DNA from: Trichomonas vaginalis G3
Taxonomy: Eukaryota; Parabasalia; Trichomonadida; Trichomonadidae
Assembly (NCBI RefSeq): GCF_026262505.1
Contig: NC_067206.1
Span: 32,069,896-32,133,895, forward strand
Reading direction: 5' to 3'
DNA length: 64,000 bases
Made by a program: the position numbers and the translations under genes. Below, piece after piece: positions 30,545-39,722 of this stretch. Position 1 is the stretch's first letter. Every line of letters starts with the position of its first letter. The notes below the pieces were generated by a model that was not told the origin of the DNA, searched no databases, and worked only from the letters and a program-made list of their open reading frames with translations.

Positions 30545-31186
30545 AGATAGATTATCTATCATGTGTACGGCGGCACTGCGCGCCTCCTTACCCATTATAT
30601 GTGAATTTGACACTTTACAAAACCACTAACGTATATTTTACAACATAAACGCAAAAACTAACTTAACCTTAAATATTTACAAAACCACCAACCATTTCAC
30701 CTCACTAACGAACTCACTAATGAAAAAATAAACGTTCTCATAAATTGTCTTCTATATCTTCATCGTCAATGTTAACTCTATTGTAGTCATACTTGAAGTC
30801 ATAAAGTTTCTCAAGTTTTGAAATGCATAGTCTTGTTAACTTACCTTCATCATCATAAGTTTTTATAAAACTACCATGACAATCTTTATACACAGTCAAT
30901 GTATAGTCAACTGGTCTAGGATGAAGTGTAAAGAACATGTTATACTCAGGAAGGAAGAATAAATGTTTAAATGTATGTTTGTTATATTTTTCGATTTGTA
31001 TGAGTTGCTTTTGTTCTGTCATTTATATAAAAATAAAATAAAAAATAAACTTAAAAATAAATGATATCACCACCCTCACACGTATGAAAACATAGCACAA
31101 AAATAAACTTAGGGTAGAAGGTTAGATCTAACCCGATTTCTAACCTCTTTTCTACCCTGTTGAATTCATTGCTTTATAACTCTCTC
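30545..31186 (+). repeat. left TIR of Maverick A
   Basis: Matches 52939-53590 in reverse. From outside in it has a GC-rich tip (TACGGCGGCACTGCG), a TTGACACTTTACAAAACC block, the small TIR gene, and a GGTTAGATCTAACC palindrome (31109-31157). The inner limit lies inside the last codons of the gene at 31152-31409. Confidence 0.9.
30738..31022 (-). CDS. TIR-encoded small protein, left copy (solo HNH C-terminal-type domain)
   Basis: 94 residues, looks whole. The body aligns with the last ~65 residues of both HNH nucleases in the window: IQIEKYNKHTFKHLFF against IEITDYGKHTFEFYYY, and DDEGKLTRLCISKLEKLY against DTDGKHVRILLNKFKKLY. The second copy is at 53116-53397 (two substitutions and one residue shorter). 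A diverged relative sits in the TIR of element C (63573-63899). The tail is acidic (NIDDEDIEDNL). I infer a DNA-binding protein acting on TIR or on the HNH target, with no proof. The start follows ATTTTTATATAAATG, the layout seen at most genes here. Confidence 0.7.
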   Translation of the reverse strand: MTEQKQLIQIEKYNKHTFKHLFFLPEYNMFFTLHPRPVDYTLTVYKDCHGSFIKTYDDEGKLTRLCISKLEKLYDFKYDYNRVNIDDEDIEDNL

Positions 31187-31409
31187 CTTTCTCCAACTCT
31201 TCTAACTTCTTCTTAAGTTCAGCAATGTTGTCCTCATGAAGTTTAATCTTTCTCAAAATTCCTTCTTTATCTAATGGTTGCTTTATCTTTCTAAACTGAA
31301 CTCTATCATCCTTCATAGTATGAATGTAAAAACCTTCTGGAACCGCTCCTGATTTAATGTATTCTACCAAAAACTTTTGTTTCATTGCTTCAGTGACTTT
31401 AGTCGTCAT
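31152..31409 (-). CDS. small coiled-coil protein (element A)
   Basis: 85 residues. The C-terminal half is a Lys/Glu/Leu coiled coil (KLHEDNIAELKKKLEELEKG). The last ~10 residues (SYKAMNSTG and stop) are encoded by TIR sequence shared with the other end of the element, so the end of this gene seems to have been overwritten by TIR homogenisation. Function unknown. Confidence 0.5.
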   Translation of the reverse strand: MTTKVTEAMKQKFLVEYIKSGAVPEGFYIHTMKDDRVQFRKIKQPLDKEGILRKIKLHEDNIAELKKKLEELEKGESYKAMNSTG

Positions 31410-31469
31410 TTCATCAATAAAAATTTTAATATTAAATAAAAATAACGTTATTTTTTCAGTAAGGAAACG

Positions 31470-31925
31470 CAGGAGTTTTACGATTTATTTGAGGAGTAGG
31501 TTCTGGTTTAAATGTTGGAGTCGTTTAGGAGTTGACTTTTGAACAGGAGTTTGTACTTCCATAGGTTCAGGAGTCATTGAAGGTGTTGTTTGTGAAGGTG
31601 TTGGTTTTGACGTTGGTTTTGGCGAAGGTGTCGGAGTTTGTTTAACTTCAGCTACTTCAGTATTATTTACAACATTTGCTTTATTCTTTTCAACATCATA
31701 ACTGTCCTGCTGTAGCTAGCAAACCTAGTGGGAGACCATATCTCTTATATAAGGACTTGACCAAATGCTATTTTTGACAGGAGCTGGTGGAACACCTAAC
31801 CTTGGTGAGACTGCTCTTTGCCATTGTGCAGCTCGTAAGAAATATTCAATAGGTGCTCCATAATCGTTTGGTAAAGTTTGTTTCATAGATGGTGAAGGTT
31901 CGCGAGAGCTTGATGAAGAACTCAT
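31470..31925 (-). pseudogene. Ser/Pro/Thr-rich virion-like gene, broken (element A)
   Basis: Starts MSSSSSSREPSPSMKQTLP and continues into a region of Pro/Thr repeats (TPTPSPKPTSKPT kind) to about 31470. Broken. It lies directly downstream of the major capsid gene in the same orientation, which suggests a structural partner. Not otherwise recognised. Confidence 0.45.
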
Positions 31926-31955
31926 TTATAAGCTTTAAAAATAAACGTTCATCCT

Positions 31956-33530
31956 TTATTCCTCACTGTCGTCCGTAGCTAAGTTATAGTCATCTAATCT
32001 TATTATGGTGATGCCATTAGCACGCACCTGAATGGCAAAGCAACAATCCTCATAAATCCAATAAGTGGCTTTGGTACATTTTTCAGTTGCTAGTTCAATA
32101 TGTCCTTTAACAGACAATTTGTATGTTATTGGAGCAGTAGATGTTTGACCTTGCTGGAAGCAAAAGTCCACTTCTGTTGGAAAACCACATAAGAAATGTG
32201 TGTTGTCATAGCTATCCCATTTATGTTCCACACTACCATCATCCACCAATGACCTCATAACATCTTCATTAAATCCTATCATATCATTGTTTGTATTGCA
32301 AGCGTTCGCAACCATTTCATAAAATACAGGTCCATATGATTTTTCAGGTTCTGCAGGCATATTTCCATAAGCTCCCATGGAAAGCTGAAGATATTTAAAC
32401 TTAGGGTTCTCAAAATTAACATAATAGTTGTCTTTCTTTCTAAATAGTGCCCAAATACTTTTAACATTAATAGGCGTATAAGCTGCTGTAAATGTTGCAC
32501 TTGAACTATCTGTATTCTTTGAGAATGAACCGTCCATAGGAATCCAATCCATAACTTTAACAGGAAAACATAAAGCCTCGTTTGTATAATGTTCTACAAG
32601 TTCTGTATAAATGTTAGGGTCTAAAGAGAATGACTTTGGATGAATGAAACATTCATTAAAATCCATCTTTGTTCGAAATAGTTGCTGGGTTACAGTTGTA
32701 ATAGTAACTGTTCCACTAGCTTCTACTGCCTTCGTTATCATAGTGAATGGTTCATTCCATGGAACAAATTTATTTGTCGGTGGATTTGAATCTGAAGCAA
32801 ATGCAACTTTAAGAGTTGGATTGAAAGCAATGATATCATTTACAGATATAGATGTGCATTGTAAGGCGTCGCTACTGAACTTTACTTTAAGCTGAATGTT
32901 TCCTGCAAAAGCTGGAATAAATCGAATAGCTTCTAATGGAAGGAATCTTCTAACAGGAATTCTTAAACGAAGCTTAAAATCAAATGATTTTCCTGCTGTA
33001 ATTGGACCACTAACAATTTGTCCTGTTCTGCATGTTCCCGAATGACTCCATACATCTTCATGTCGAGTCTTTGAGAAAACATCTACTTTCTTTATTTGTT
33101 CGGTAGTTTGTGAGTTTGAAGTTATATATGCTTCTTCTCTTGCGTTGTCTTGAGAATATACGATACGACCATTTGCAAGGATTTGATATCCAGCAACTGC
33201 ATAGAAAGCGTCATCGAAACCAATCCAAAATCCTGGTGGGTTTGTTTTATTGGAACCTGAACCAATTTCTTTATCTACAATAAATTGACCTTCCATTTTA
33301 TACGTAATGAATGTATTGTAAAGGTCCAACATATTTTCACCAGGAGGTGAGAGATTGAATGTTACCCATGTGTTATCTTTAGCAGTTCCAGGTTGTGATG
33401 GAATCTTTGCGTCAGAATATTTTCTATTAGTGTCACCAATTTGAACTGCATTGTCTATGATATCGAAATATGAGCGAATCTGATGAATATGCTCTGCTGG
33501 AGTAAATTCGTTTAGCTGTTCGTTCTGCAT
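31956..33530 (-). CDS. major capsid protein (double jelly-roll type)
   Basis: 524 residues, looks whole. Beta-rich throughout, with the central hinge LRLRIPVRRFLPLEAIRF followed by PAFAGNIQLKVKFS, typical of Polinton major capsid proteins between the two jelly rolls. An early segment WVTFNLSPPGENMLDLYNTF and the Gly-Phe-Trp segment PPGFWIGFDDAFYAVAGYQI fit the first barrel. It would form the hexameric capsomers. Element B has a broken relative (15062-16675). GATATTTTTATCTG precedes the start. Confidence 0.8.
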   Translation of the reverse strand: MQNEQLNEFTPAEHIHQIRSYFDIIDNAVQIGDTNRKYSDAKIPSQPGTAKDNTWVTFNLSPPGENMLDLYNTFITYKMEGQFIVDKEIGSGSNKTNPPGFWIGFDDAFYAVAGYQILANGRIVYSQDNAREEAYITSNSQTTEQIKKVDVFSKTRHEDVWSHSGTCRTGQIVSGPITAGKSFDFKLRLRIPVRRFLPLEAIRFIPAFAGNIQLKVKFSSDALQCTSISVNDIIAFNPTLKVAFASDSNPPTNKFVPWNEPFTMITKAVEASGTVTITTVTQQLFRTKMDFNECFIHPKSFSLDPNIYTELVEHYTNEALCFPVKVMDWIPMDGSFSKNTDSSSATFTAAYTPINVKSIWALFRKKDNYYVNFENPKFKYLQLSMGAYGNMPAEPEKSYGPVFYEMVANACNTNNDMIGFNEDVMRSLVDDGSVEHKWDSYDNTHFLCGFPTEVDFCFQQGQTSTAPITYKLSVKGHIELATEKCTKATYWIYEDCCFAIQVRANGITIIRLDDYNLATDDSEE

Positions 33531-33557
33531 GTATTTACTTCAGATAAAAATATCTAT

Positions 33558-33984
33558 TTACTTCATTATTCTCACTCTTCTTCTTGGCATTCGTGGTGGA
33601 AGTTGTTTCTTGACATTTTCAATGAACTGTACATTCTCTTTTGTCTCAACTTCTTTCACTGGCGGGTCAGGATTCTTTGACTCGGTTTGTTTTTCAATGA
33701 AATTCACGAACTTTGCAATAAGCTCTTGGTTCGTTATTGAAAGTACATCTGGCTTCTTTTCTTCTGTTCTATTGACTTTTCAGTTTGAATAGAAGGTTTT
33801 ACATGGGCTTCGCCCTCGGTGCCATGCACCTTAATGTTGTCGCTTCTGCATTCGCTAATGGAACCTTTCTTTTTCTTACGTATATTTTACCATCTTTACT
33901 CTGACTTACGTAATAGAAAGGATGTTGTATTCCTCTTGCGTCATTTAATATAATAGACTCTCGCTCTGATTTTGACAAGCTCAT
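33558..33984 (-). pseudogene. small basic gene, broken (element A)
   Basis: The N-terminal frame (33799-33984) begins MSLSKSERESIILNDARGIQ with HPFYYVSQSKDGKIYVRKRK. Protein-like sequence with an Arg-rich end (PRMPRRRVRIMK) closes at 33558. Broken. A twin mini-hairpin insert lies inside it at 33805-33830. Possibly a small virion or DNA-binding protein. Confidence 0.45.
33805..33830. repeat. twin triloop mini-hairpin
   Basis: GGGC-TTC-GCCC, two spacer bases, GGTGC-CAT-GCACC. Flanked by CATG... and TTAATGTT, as is the copy at 44254-44276. GC-rich in an AT-rich setting. Confidence 0.75.
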
Positions 33985-34029
33985 TTTACATCGGTTAAAG
34001 TTTTAATTTAGTTTTTTATCTGCAGTCAA

Positions 34030-34290
34030 ATGACTCAGACAAGCCCTACGGACAAGACCCAAGGGGTCATAGATGTTGAAGCATTGAAGAAAGAAATTCG
34101 TGAGCAAATTTTATCCGAACTGAAGGAACAAAAACAAGAACAAAAGCCAGAGAGACCAAAGAGAAAACTTAGTGAAAAACAACTTGCTGCATTAGCTGCT
34201 GGAAGACAGAAGAACCCACGTTTGCTGGCGAAGAAAGCTAGAGAAGAAGCTGAAGCAAAAGCTAAAGAAGCTGAAGCAAAGAAAGAGTAA
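34030..34290 (+). CDS. small Lys/Glu/Ala-rich protein (element A)
   Basis: 86 residues, looks whole. Highly charged helix, with SEKQLAALAAGRQKNP in the middle and an Ala/Lys/Glu tail. Divergent from the small gene at 33984 with 45 bases between. Composition suits a DNA-associated or scaffold protein. Not recognised. Confidence 0.5.
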   Translation: MTQTSPTDKTQGVIDVEALKKEIREQILSELKEQKQEQKPERPKRKLSEKQLAALAAGRQKNPRLLAKKAREEAEAKAKEAEAKKE

Positions 34291-34312
34291 ATGGTTATTT
34301 TTATCGAACTAA

Positions 34313-35170
34313 ATGTATAGACAAATACCTTTATCTGTTGCGTTCAGTAGTGAAAACCCTGACGTCAAAATAAAGGGGAACAGAGTAACGTTTAAGTTTC
34401 CAACAGACTGGATTGTGAACATAAATGAAGAGAAGTACATTGGCATAACAAATATGTATATAACACGTGCTTTCAGAAAGGTTGACTTTATACTTCAAGT
34501 CGAGATAGAAAATGACGAACAGTCTTTAAGCGCCCAAAACATTCACATATACAAATACTTTAAAGACGATACAACATTGCAACAATGTATGATTTCATTT
34601 AATGAGATGTTCGAGAAAAAGTTCAACATTGAAGTACAAACTTTACAGCCTTTACGTGAGTTTCTTGCACAACTGAAAGAAGAAGGTAGTCAGCCACAAC
34701 TTATAGACTTTCATTATGAATTTAATGAAAATGAAGATGGAACACATGACTGTCAGTTTGTTGTATTCTCACCATTCAATGAAGTCGCTAAAGAGAAAGA
34801 AAATCCATTACGTATAAGATTTCAAATCTCTGAACCAAGTGATGATTTCAAGAATGTTTTCAATTATGATGCAATGCTTCCGAGGAAAAATGAATTTTCA
34901 AAGATTGTAACACCTGGCATTTGGGATAGAAAGCAAGCTATATTATATTCAAACTTAAGTAAGGGAGTTGAAAATGAGTTCATTGGTCATACAAGAACTT
35001 CACCACTTCCTAACCCTAAATACTATAAATTAACTGGCTTCAATCGTGAGTTTTGGATAGACATGTTCTCCACTCATGACCATAACTGCCCAGTGTTCTT
35101 ACCTCCAGACCATAAGGACTGTCTCTACATTGAAGCACAACTCTTAAATTCTACAATAGCTGTATTGTAA
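34313..35170 (+). CDS. virion-like protein, paralogue of the gene at 51315 (element A)
   Basis: 285 residues, looks whole. It ends with an IWDRKQAILYSNLS block and a VFLPPDHKDCLYIEAQLL block that match IWSRENIVIKSSIS and VVLPKDGKDGLIIEMILI in the 294-residue protein at 51315-52196, in the same order. Both are beta-rich. Two diverged paralogues in one element, each near capsid-related genes, suggest structural proteins such as penton or vertex partners (inference). It starts 22 bases after the stop of the preceding gene. Confidence 0.6.
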   Translation: MYRQIPLSVAFSSENPDVKIKGNRVTFKFPTDWIVNINEEKYIGITNMYITRAFRKVDFILQVEIENDEQSLSAQNIHIYKYFKDDTTLQQCMISFNEMFEKKFNIEVQTLQPLREFLAQLKEEGSQPQLIDFHYEFNENEDGTHDCQFVVFSPFNEVAKEKENPLRIRFQISEPSDDFKNVFNYDAMLPRKNEFSKIVTPGIWDRKQAILYSNLSKGVENEFIGHTRTSPLPNPKYYKLTGFNREFWIDMFSTHDHNCPVFLPPDHKDCLYIEAQLLNSTIAVL

Positions 35171-35218
35171 AATCTACGCTATTTTATTTTTTCTGAAAAT
35201 TTTATTTGAGTGAAAGGC

Positions 35219-35785
35219 ATGGAAGGTGAAGGACATTGGCAAACACTCGAACATGACAATGACTATGAAATCTTTTCAGAGTACCCTTATCCAATTAGAC
35301 GTATAAGCAATAAAAGAGTTGTTAGTGAGTTTGACCAAGGAGATGGTTATATTTGTGTAAATTTAAACAAACACAAGCTGATGAAACATAGAATAGTTGC
35401 AGAAACTTTCATTCCGAACCCTGAAGGACTTCGTGAAGTAGACCATATAAACAGAGACAGAGGAGACTTTCATATCTCGAACTTAAGATGGACGACAAGA
35501 AGAGAAAACATGAGAAATATTTCTGGTTCAAATGGCTATTGGTTTGACATTGTTGACTCTCTTCCTGAAGACGCTGTTGAAATTATACAATACTCATATC
35601 ACACGTTAGAGAACTACTACTATGTCCCAAGTGAAGATGCCTTTTACTATTTCATGGGAACTCAATACAGACGAATGAATGTCTTAAGACAGTATAACAA
35701 AGATTATATAAACATTACAGATGTAGAAGGAAGAAGAACAAAGCTGTCTATTGCAAAGTTTAAGAGAGACAATGGTTATACATAA
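35219..35785 (+). CDS. NUMOD4/HNH endonuclease (element A)
   Basis: 188 residues from the ATG at 35219; the frame opens three codons earlier at a GTG. It looks whole. HNH core: VDHINRDRGDFHISNLRWTT. The C-terminal ~65 residues are the domain shared with the TIR proteins (VEIIQYSYHTLENYYYVPS, then FYYFMGTQYRR, and DVEGRRTKLSIAKFKR). Related to the element B nuclease at 11484 but well diverged. It may cut rival copies or assist element spread, as free-standing HNH enzymes often do in viruses (inference). Confidence 0.8.
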   Translation: MEGEGHWQTLEHDNDYEIFSEYPYPIRRISNKRVVSEFDQGDGYICVNLNKHKLMKHRIVAETFIPNPEGLREVDHINRDRGDFHISNLRWTTRRENMRNISGSNGYWFDIVDSLPEDAVEIIQYSYHTLENYYYVPSEDAFYYFMGTQYRRMNVLRQYNKDYINITDVEGRRTKLSIAKFKRDNGYT

Positions 35786-35853
35786 ATGACAAAAATATAT
35801 GACCTCATTATTTTTATCACGAATGACCTCATTGCTGACAAAAATAAATGACC

Positions 35854-38800
35854 TCAGAACTTCAACTTACGAATAAAGCTTGTTTTAGTCGTTATTGAGA
35901 AGTTAAACTTTTCCTCAAATGCAGGTGTAGCAGACTTACATAAGTCAAATCCAATCTCTTGACCGTCATAAAGTGCTTTGTAAAGTTTCATTAAACTGAA
36001 CTCAGAGTCTTTGTCATATGTTCCAACAGGTATGTGAATGTTCTTATCTTCATTGTAATAGCATTGTATAGCTTCAGGAAACATTTCATTTGCTGTTAAA
36101 GCAAGGACGTCTTGTTTGACACCTTTGCAACGTGCATGGAATGCAACTTCATTTAAATCGTTAGTGAGTAAGTCTATGTAGGTCTTCTTTCCACAAAATA
36201 TTGACTTGTATGCTAAACTTTGTTTTCCAGGTGTTATTTCTGCGAAGTCAGAATGAAATTGACCAAGGTTCTTTCCTATAAGTTCGCGACCGTATCTCTT
36301 CTTAAACTCTGCTGCAAGCTTTGGTATGTCTTCATTGAAAATATGCATGCTATCACAGTCCTGGTAGAAGATTTGAAGTCCCATATCTTCTGCAGTACAG
36401 AATACTTCATTCATAATACGTTTTGACATAGATAGAATATTAACACCAAGTGGACAGAAGTTAAAGTGTCTGCAAATGCTTTTCGTTAGCTTGAAAATAG
36501 TTTTATCTGAACCATCCAAACCTTCGAACTTCACTATATGGTTGTAGTTTCTGATGGCATATCTTATAGCATCTTTGTCATCTACTATGGTTATTTTTGA
36601 CTCAATAGGAGATAGAATAGTTTTGCCATAAATACTGTTCAGAATGAGCTTTATATTTTCTTGCAAAGGATTTCCTTCTTTCTTATACTTTAACCTTAAC
36701 TCAAACAACTTCTTTACTTCATCTCTTATTCTAATATCTCTGTTTCCATCGTAATAGTATCCTTGCAACACTTCACATTTGACACCTTGATATTTTATGA
36801 GGTCTTGTAATGTTATATGGTCAACATACATTAAACAGCAAGTGTTTGAACTTCTGGGAACGTTAAGTTCTGGATTTAGTTCAGGGTCACAAACTATTAA
36901 AGGAAAGTGTCTATGTATGCCAATCTCTTTTATCTTAATGAGAACAAAGAAGCCAGACATAAACTTTTCACCAATGGGTTCCTTTTGGTCGTCATCGAAT
37001 AAATGTCTTATGAGATACTCTGTGCTTAACATTTCTTTCTTCATAACCTTTGGAATACCTTCTAAAGTATAAAGTCTTGCTATAGCTGTTGGATATAATG
37101 AAACAGCGTCGAAATCAGCAATGAGTTTCTCTTTACTCTTTTGTTTAATGTTATCTGACAACATACATCTTCCACCTTGAATGCATCTCGAAATAAACTC
37201 TCTTGGTTTATTTGAGAGGTCATATAAATTTCCATTCGGGAAGTACACTCTGTTCTCAAATAATTTGTTAGCAATTGAACAAATACTAACGTAGTCATAA
37301 ACGTTTAAATCAAATTCTTTCAATATGTCATTGCGGAACTTAACAAAACCTTCTCTTAAAATTCTTACATCTTGTTTGCAATAAAATGTGCTATACTTTT
37401 CTAAGTCGAAGTGGTTTTCATCTATTCTGCAACCTTTGATGGAATCTATGTTTTTCATGAACATATCCGCATCCCGGATAAACTTACATGCTTCAAAAAT
37501 GACACCAGTTCTGTTGTCATTTGCTAACAAAACACTGCTGTAGTAGTTGTATGGAAATACTTCTTTCGGTCCTGTTTGTAAGTTAAACATAGCAGGAAAT
37601 AGTTTAAGCTTCTTATTTATAACACTGTAAGAGTCTTTTATAATAATTGCCCTTCCTTTATATAAGCCAGTTATTTGCATTGTTCGTGAACCTTTAATGA
37701 TGGGAGTTCCTTTCACTTCTGTCATGTGTCTTAAGATGAAGTTTATATCATAACTGAGGTTATGGAAATATATTAAACTCTTGTCAGGAAGTCGTTCCAA
37801 AAATTCTGTTGCACAGTTCTGACCCCAAATGCTTTCACTCACTGAACCATCTTCACTGTCATAACAGATGTTAAAAGCTTTATGAAAGCCGTCTGTGCTA
37901 CACTCAAAGTCAGCAAAGAAAACGTGCTCAGGAATGAACTTGCACTTATTTTTATTTACTTCTTTTGACTCGGCTTTCTTCTTCAGTTGTACACAATACT
38001 TTGGAGCATATGTCAAATCTTTAAATGGTGCAAGGTTCTGTTTATATAAGTCAGTCGTATATGTGAAAAGTTCTCCATAAGAAATAGGTTCGAAATATTT
38101 GCACTCCCACAATGTTTTCATAACATGCCATAACGGTGTTGTTCTATCATAACGAACTACATATTTACCATCTCTCATTGTATAAATCTTCATCTGTTTC
38201 TCAATGTTCATTCCACCACACTCCTTCAAGATTTCTTTGTAATTTCTGACGAAATATGTTGTCATTGGTAATCTTTCATTTAACATGTAATGGTCTTCAA
38301 CAAGAAGTAAGTCAATAGTTCGAATAGTTTTACATTCTTTTGGTATGTATCTCTTTATTTCATTATGTCTTGAGTCATTGAAGTAACCAATGGTAACATT
38401 AAATGCTATACCTGTTGCATCAGAAATTTCTTGTACTTTACTTTGAGGAAAGTCTCTAACACGAATGACTTCTCTCATGTGGTCTAGTCTCTCATCTACT
38501 CCAGCCTGAATGCAAGCATAAACGAAACAATTGTCTTCTGTCATAAGTGTTGCAGTTCTTTTGTTAAGTTCATTGAAGATTTGGTAGCGTTCAAGATTTA
38601 TAGGTAATGTGCAAAGATACTTCCAGAACTGACCGCTTCTCTTCTTATAAAACTTCTTTTCACCATTATCTTTCCAAAAGCTTTCTATAAGTGCTGGGTT
38701 TCCTGTTTGCTTAAGAGCTTCCAAAATGGCTTTCTGGTCATTTGTCAGTGTGCTTTCATCTCTATATGGTCTCTTTTTTGGTTTGCCTTTCTTTACATCT

Positions 38801-39282
38801 GACATCGTTAAGCCTTCATATTCTGTTAAATCATACATCTTTATTTCAGTAAGATTCTTTATGTTTGTCAAGAAGAAGTCATAGTGCATTTCAACAATAC
38901 CTGCAGCATTTGCTTCTATCTCTGATATAAAGTTCTCCTTCAAGAGCTGATGTAGTAATGTTCCAATATTATTGAGGTTTAACGTAGAACATTCATACTT
39001 TCCACCAAGTTTATAACATACCATCCATCTCTGTTGTGAGTTTATTTTAATTTTCTCTAAGAGTCTCATGAAAACCTTACCGAAATGTTTGTGTAAGTAG
39101 TCTCTGTTTGGTTCATCTAAAGCTTCGATGTTAAAGTCAATGAGTCTATTGCCTGACTTCACATTTCTCTTCCTATTCTCTTCATCTTTCTTTAACCATC
39201 TCTCACCTTCTTTTGGTTTGTCGTCAATGGAACGAATGACATCGTTAGCTTTGCGAACTTGTTCTATAGCACTTTTAAACAT
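35854..39282 (-). CDS. polB: protein-primed family B DNA polymerase
   Basis: 1142 residues, looks whole. An N-terminal region with an OTU-like segment (NCFVYACIQAGV, ~247) is common in Maverick polymerases. Exonuclease motifs: FADFECST (~457), HNLSYDINF (~506), YCKQDVRIL (~634). Polymerase motifs: DFDAVSLYP (~723), KLILNSIYGK (~877), YQDCDSMHI (~971). The insertion between motifs A and B is compatible with the TPR2 region of protein-primed enzymes. It would replicate the element from terminal protein at the TIR ends. The largest gene of the element and its diagnostic marker. Confidence 0.95.
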   Translation of the reverse strand: MFKSAIEQVRKANDVIRSIDDKPKEGERWLKKDEENRKRNVKSGNRLIDFNIEALDEPNRDYLHKHFGKVFMRLLEKIKINSQQRWMVCYKLGGKYECSTLNLNNIGTLLHQLLKENFISEIEANAAGIVEMHYDFFLTNIKNLTEIKMYDLTEYEGLTMSDVKKGKPKKRPYRDESTLTNDQKAILEALKQTGNPALIESFWKDNGEKKFYKKRSGQFWKYLCTLPINLERYQIFNELNKRTATLMTEDNCFVYACIQAGVDERLDHMREVIRVRDFPQSKVQEISDATGIAFNVTIGYFNDSRHNEIKRYIPKECKTIRTIDLLLVEDHYMLNERLPMTTYFVRNYKEILKECGGMNIEKQMKIYTMRDGKYVVRYDRTTPLWHVMKTLWECKYFEPISYGELFTYTTDLYKQNLAPFKDLTYAPKYCVQLKKKAESKEVNKNKCKFIPEHVFFADFECSTDGFHKAFNICYDSEDGSVSESIWGQNCATEFLERLPDKSLIYFHNLSYDINFILRHMTEVKGTPIIKGSRTMQITGLYKGRAIIIKDSYSVINKKLKLFPAMFNLQTGPKEVFPYNYYSSVLLANDNRTGVIFEACKFIRDADMFMKNIDSIKGCRIDENHFDLEKYSTFYCKQDVRILREGFVKFRNDILKEFDLNVYDYVSICSIANKLFENRVYFPNGNLYDLSNKPREFISRCIQGGRCMLSDNIKQKSKEKLIADFDAVSLYPTAIARLYTLEGIPKVMKKEMLSTEYLIRHLFDDDQKEPIGEKFMSGFFVLIKIKEIGIHRHFPLIVCDPELNPELNVPRSSNTCCLMYVDHITLQDLIKYQGVKCEVLQGYYYDGNRDIRIRDEVKKLFELRLKYKKEGNPLQENIKLILNSIYGKTILSPIESKITIVDDKDAIRYAIRNYNHIVKFEGLDGSDKTIFKLTKSICRHFNFCPLGVNILSMSKRIMNEVFCTAEDMGLQIFYQDCDSMHIFNEDIPKLAAEFKKRYGRELIGKNLGQFHSDFAEITPGKQSLAYKSIFCGKKTYIDLLTNDLNEVAFHARCKGVKQDVLALTANEMFPEAIQCYYNEDKNIHIPVGTYDKDSEFSLMKLYKALYDGQEIGFDLCKSATPAFEEKFNFSITTKTSFIRKLKF

Positions 39283-39299
39283 CTCTCTTCTCTGTTGTT

Positions 39300-39629
39300 T
39301 CAGTGTGTCGTCTCTCTTTCGTGTTTACCAACGTTTGCATTTGTTATGTCATACATTTCTCTTCTAACTTCATGAGGTACTGAACGTCTATGATATAAGT
39401 CAATAGCAACGTCATTTAAAGGAAATGCTCTTGCATGGACTTCGTCCTCGCCGCGTTGCGGCTTTATGAACTCATGAATTCTATCATAACTTATTGCACC
39501 ATTATAGTCTTTAATGAAGTCAGCGAGTGCTTTTTTGTTTGTTGCGTAATGCTTTGCAACATCTATGTTAGCTTCTGTAAGAAGTTGTTTTATTTCCGAG
39601 TGTTCTAACTTAGACAACTTCCGATACAT
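39300..39629 (-). CDS. small protein upstream of the polymerase (element A)
   Basis: 109 residues, helical, with a start MYRKLSKLEHSEIKQLLTEA. It ends 17 bases before the polymerase start, in the same orientation. A GC-rich twin mini-hairpin (39437-39461) is inserted in frame and encodes QRGEDEVHA. It could be an N-terminal partner of the polymerase or a terminal-protein candidate by position only. Not recognised. Confidence 0.45.
   Translation of the reverse strand: MYRKLSKLEHSEIKQLLTEANIDVAKHYATNKKALADFIKDYNGAISYDRIHEFIKPQRGEDEVHARAFPLNDVAIDLYHRRSVPHEVRREMYDITNANVGKHERETTH
39437..39461. repeat. twin triloop mini-hairpin inside a coding frame
   Basis: GGAC-TTC-GTCC, spacer TCG, CCGC-GTT-GCGG. 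It keeps the surrounding frame open. Confidence 0.7.
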
Positions 39630-39722
39630 CTTTAGTAGGAAATAAAAAAAATATTTTTTGAAAAAATTAGATTAGATTTTTTTTAAAGTTATTTTTCAAA
39701 ATAATTTAATATTTTTATTTTA

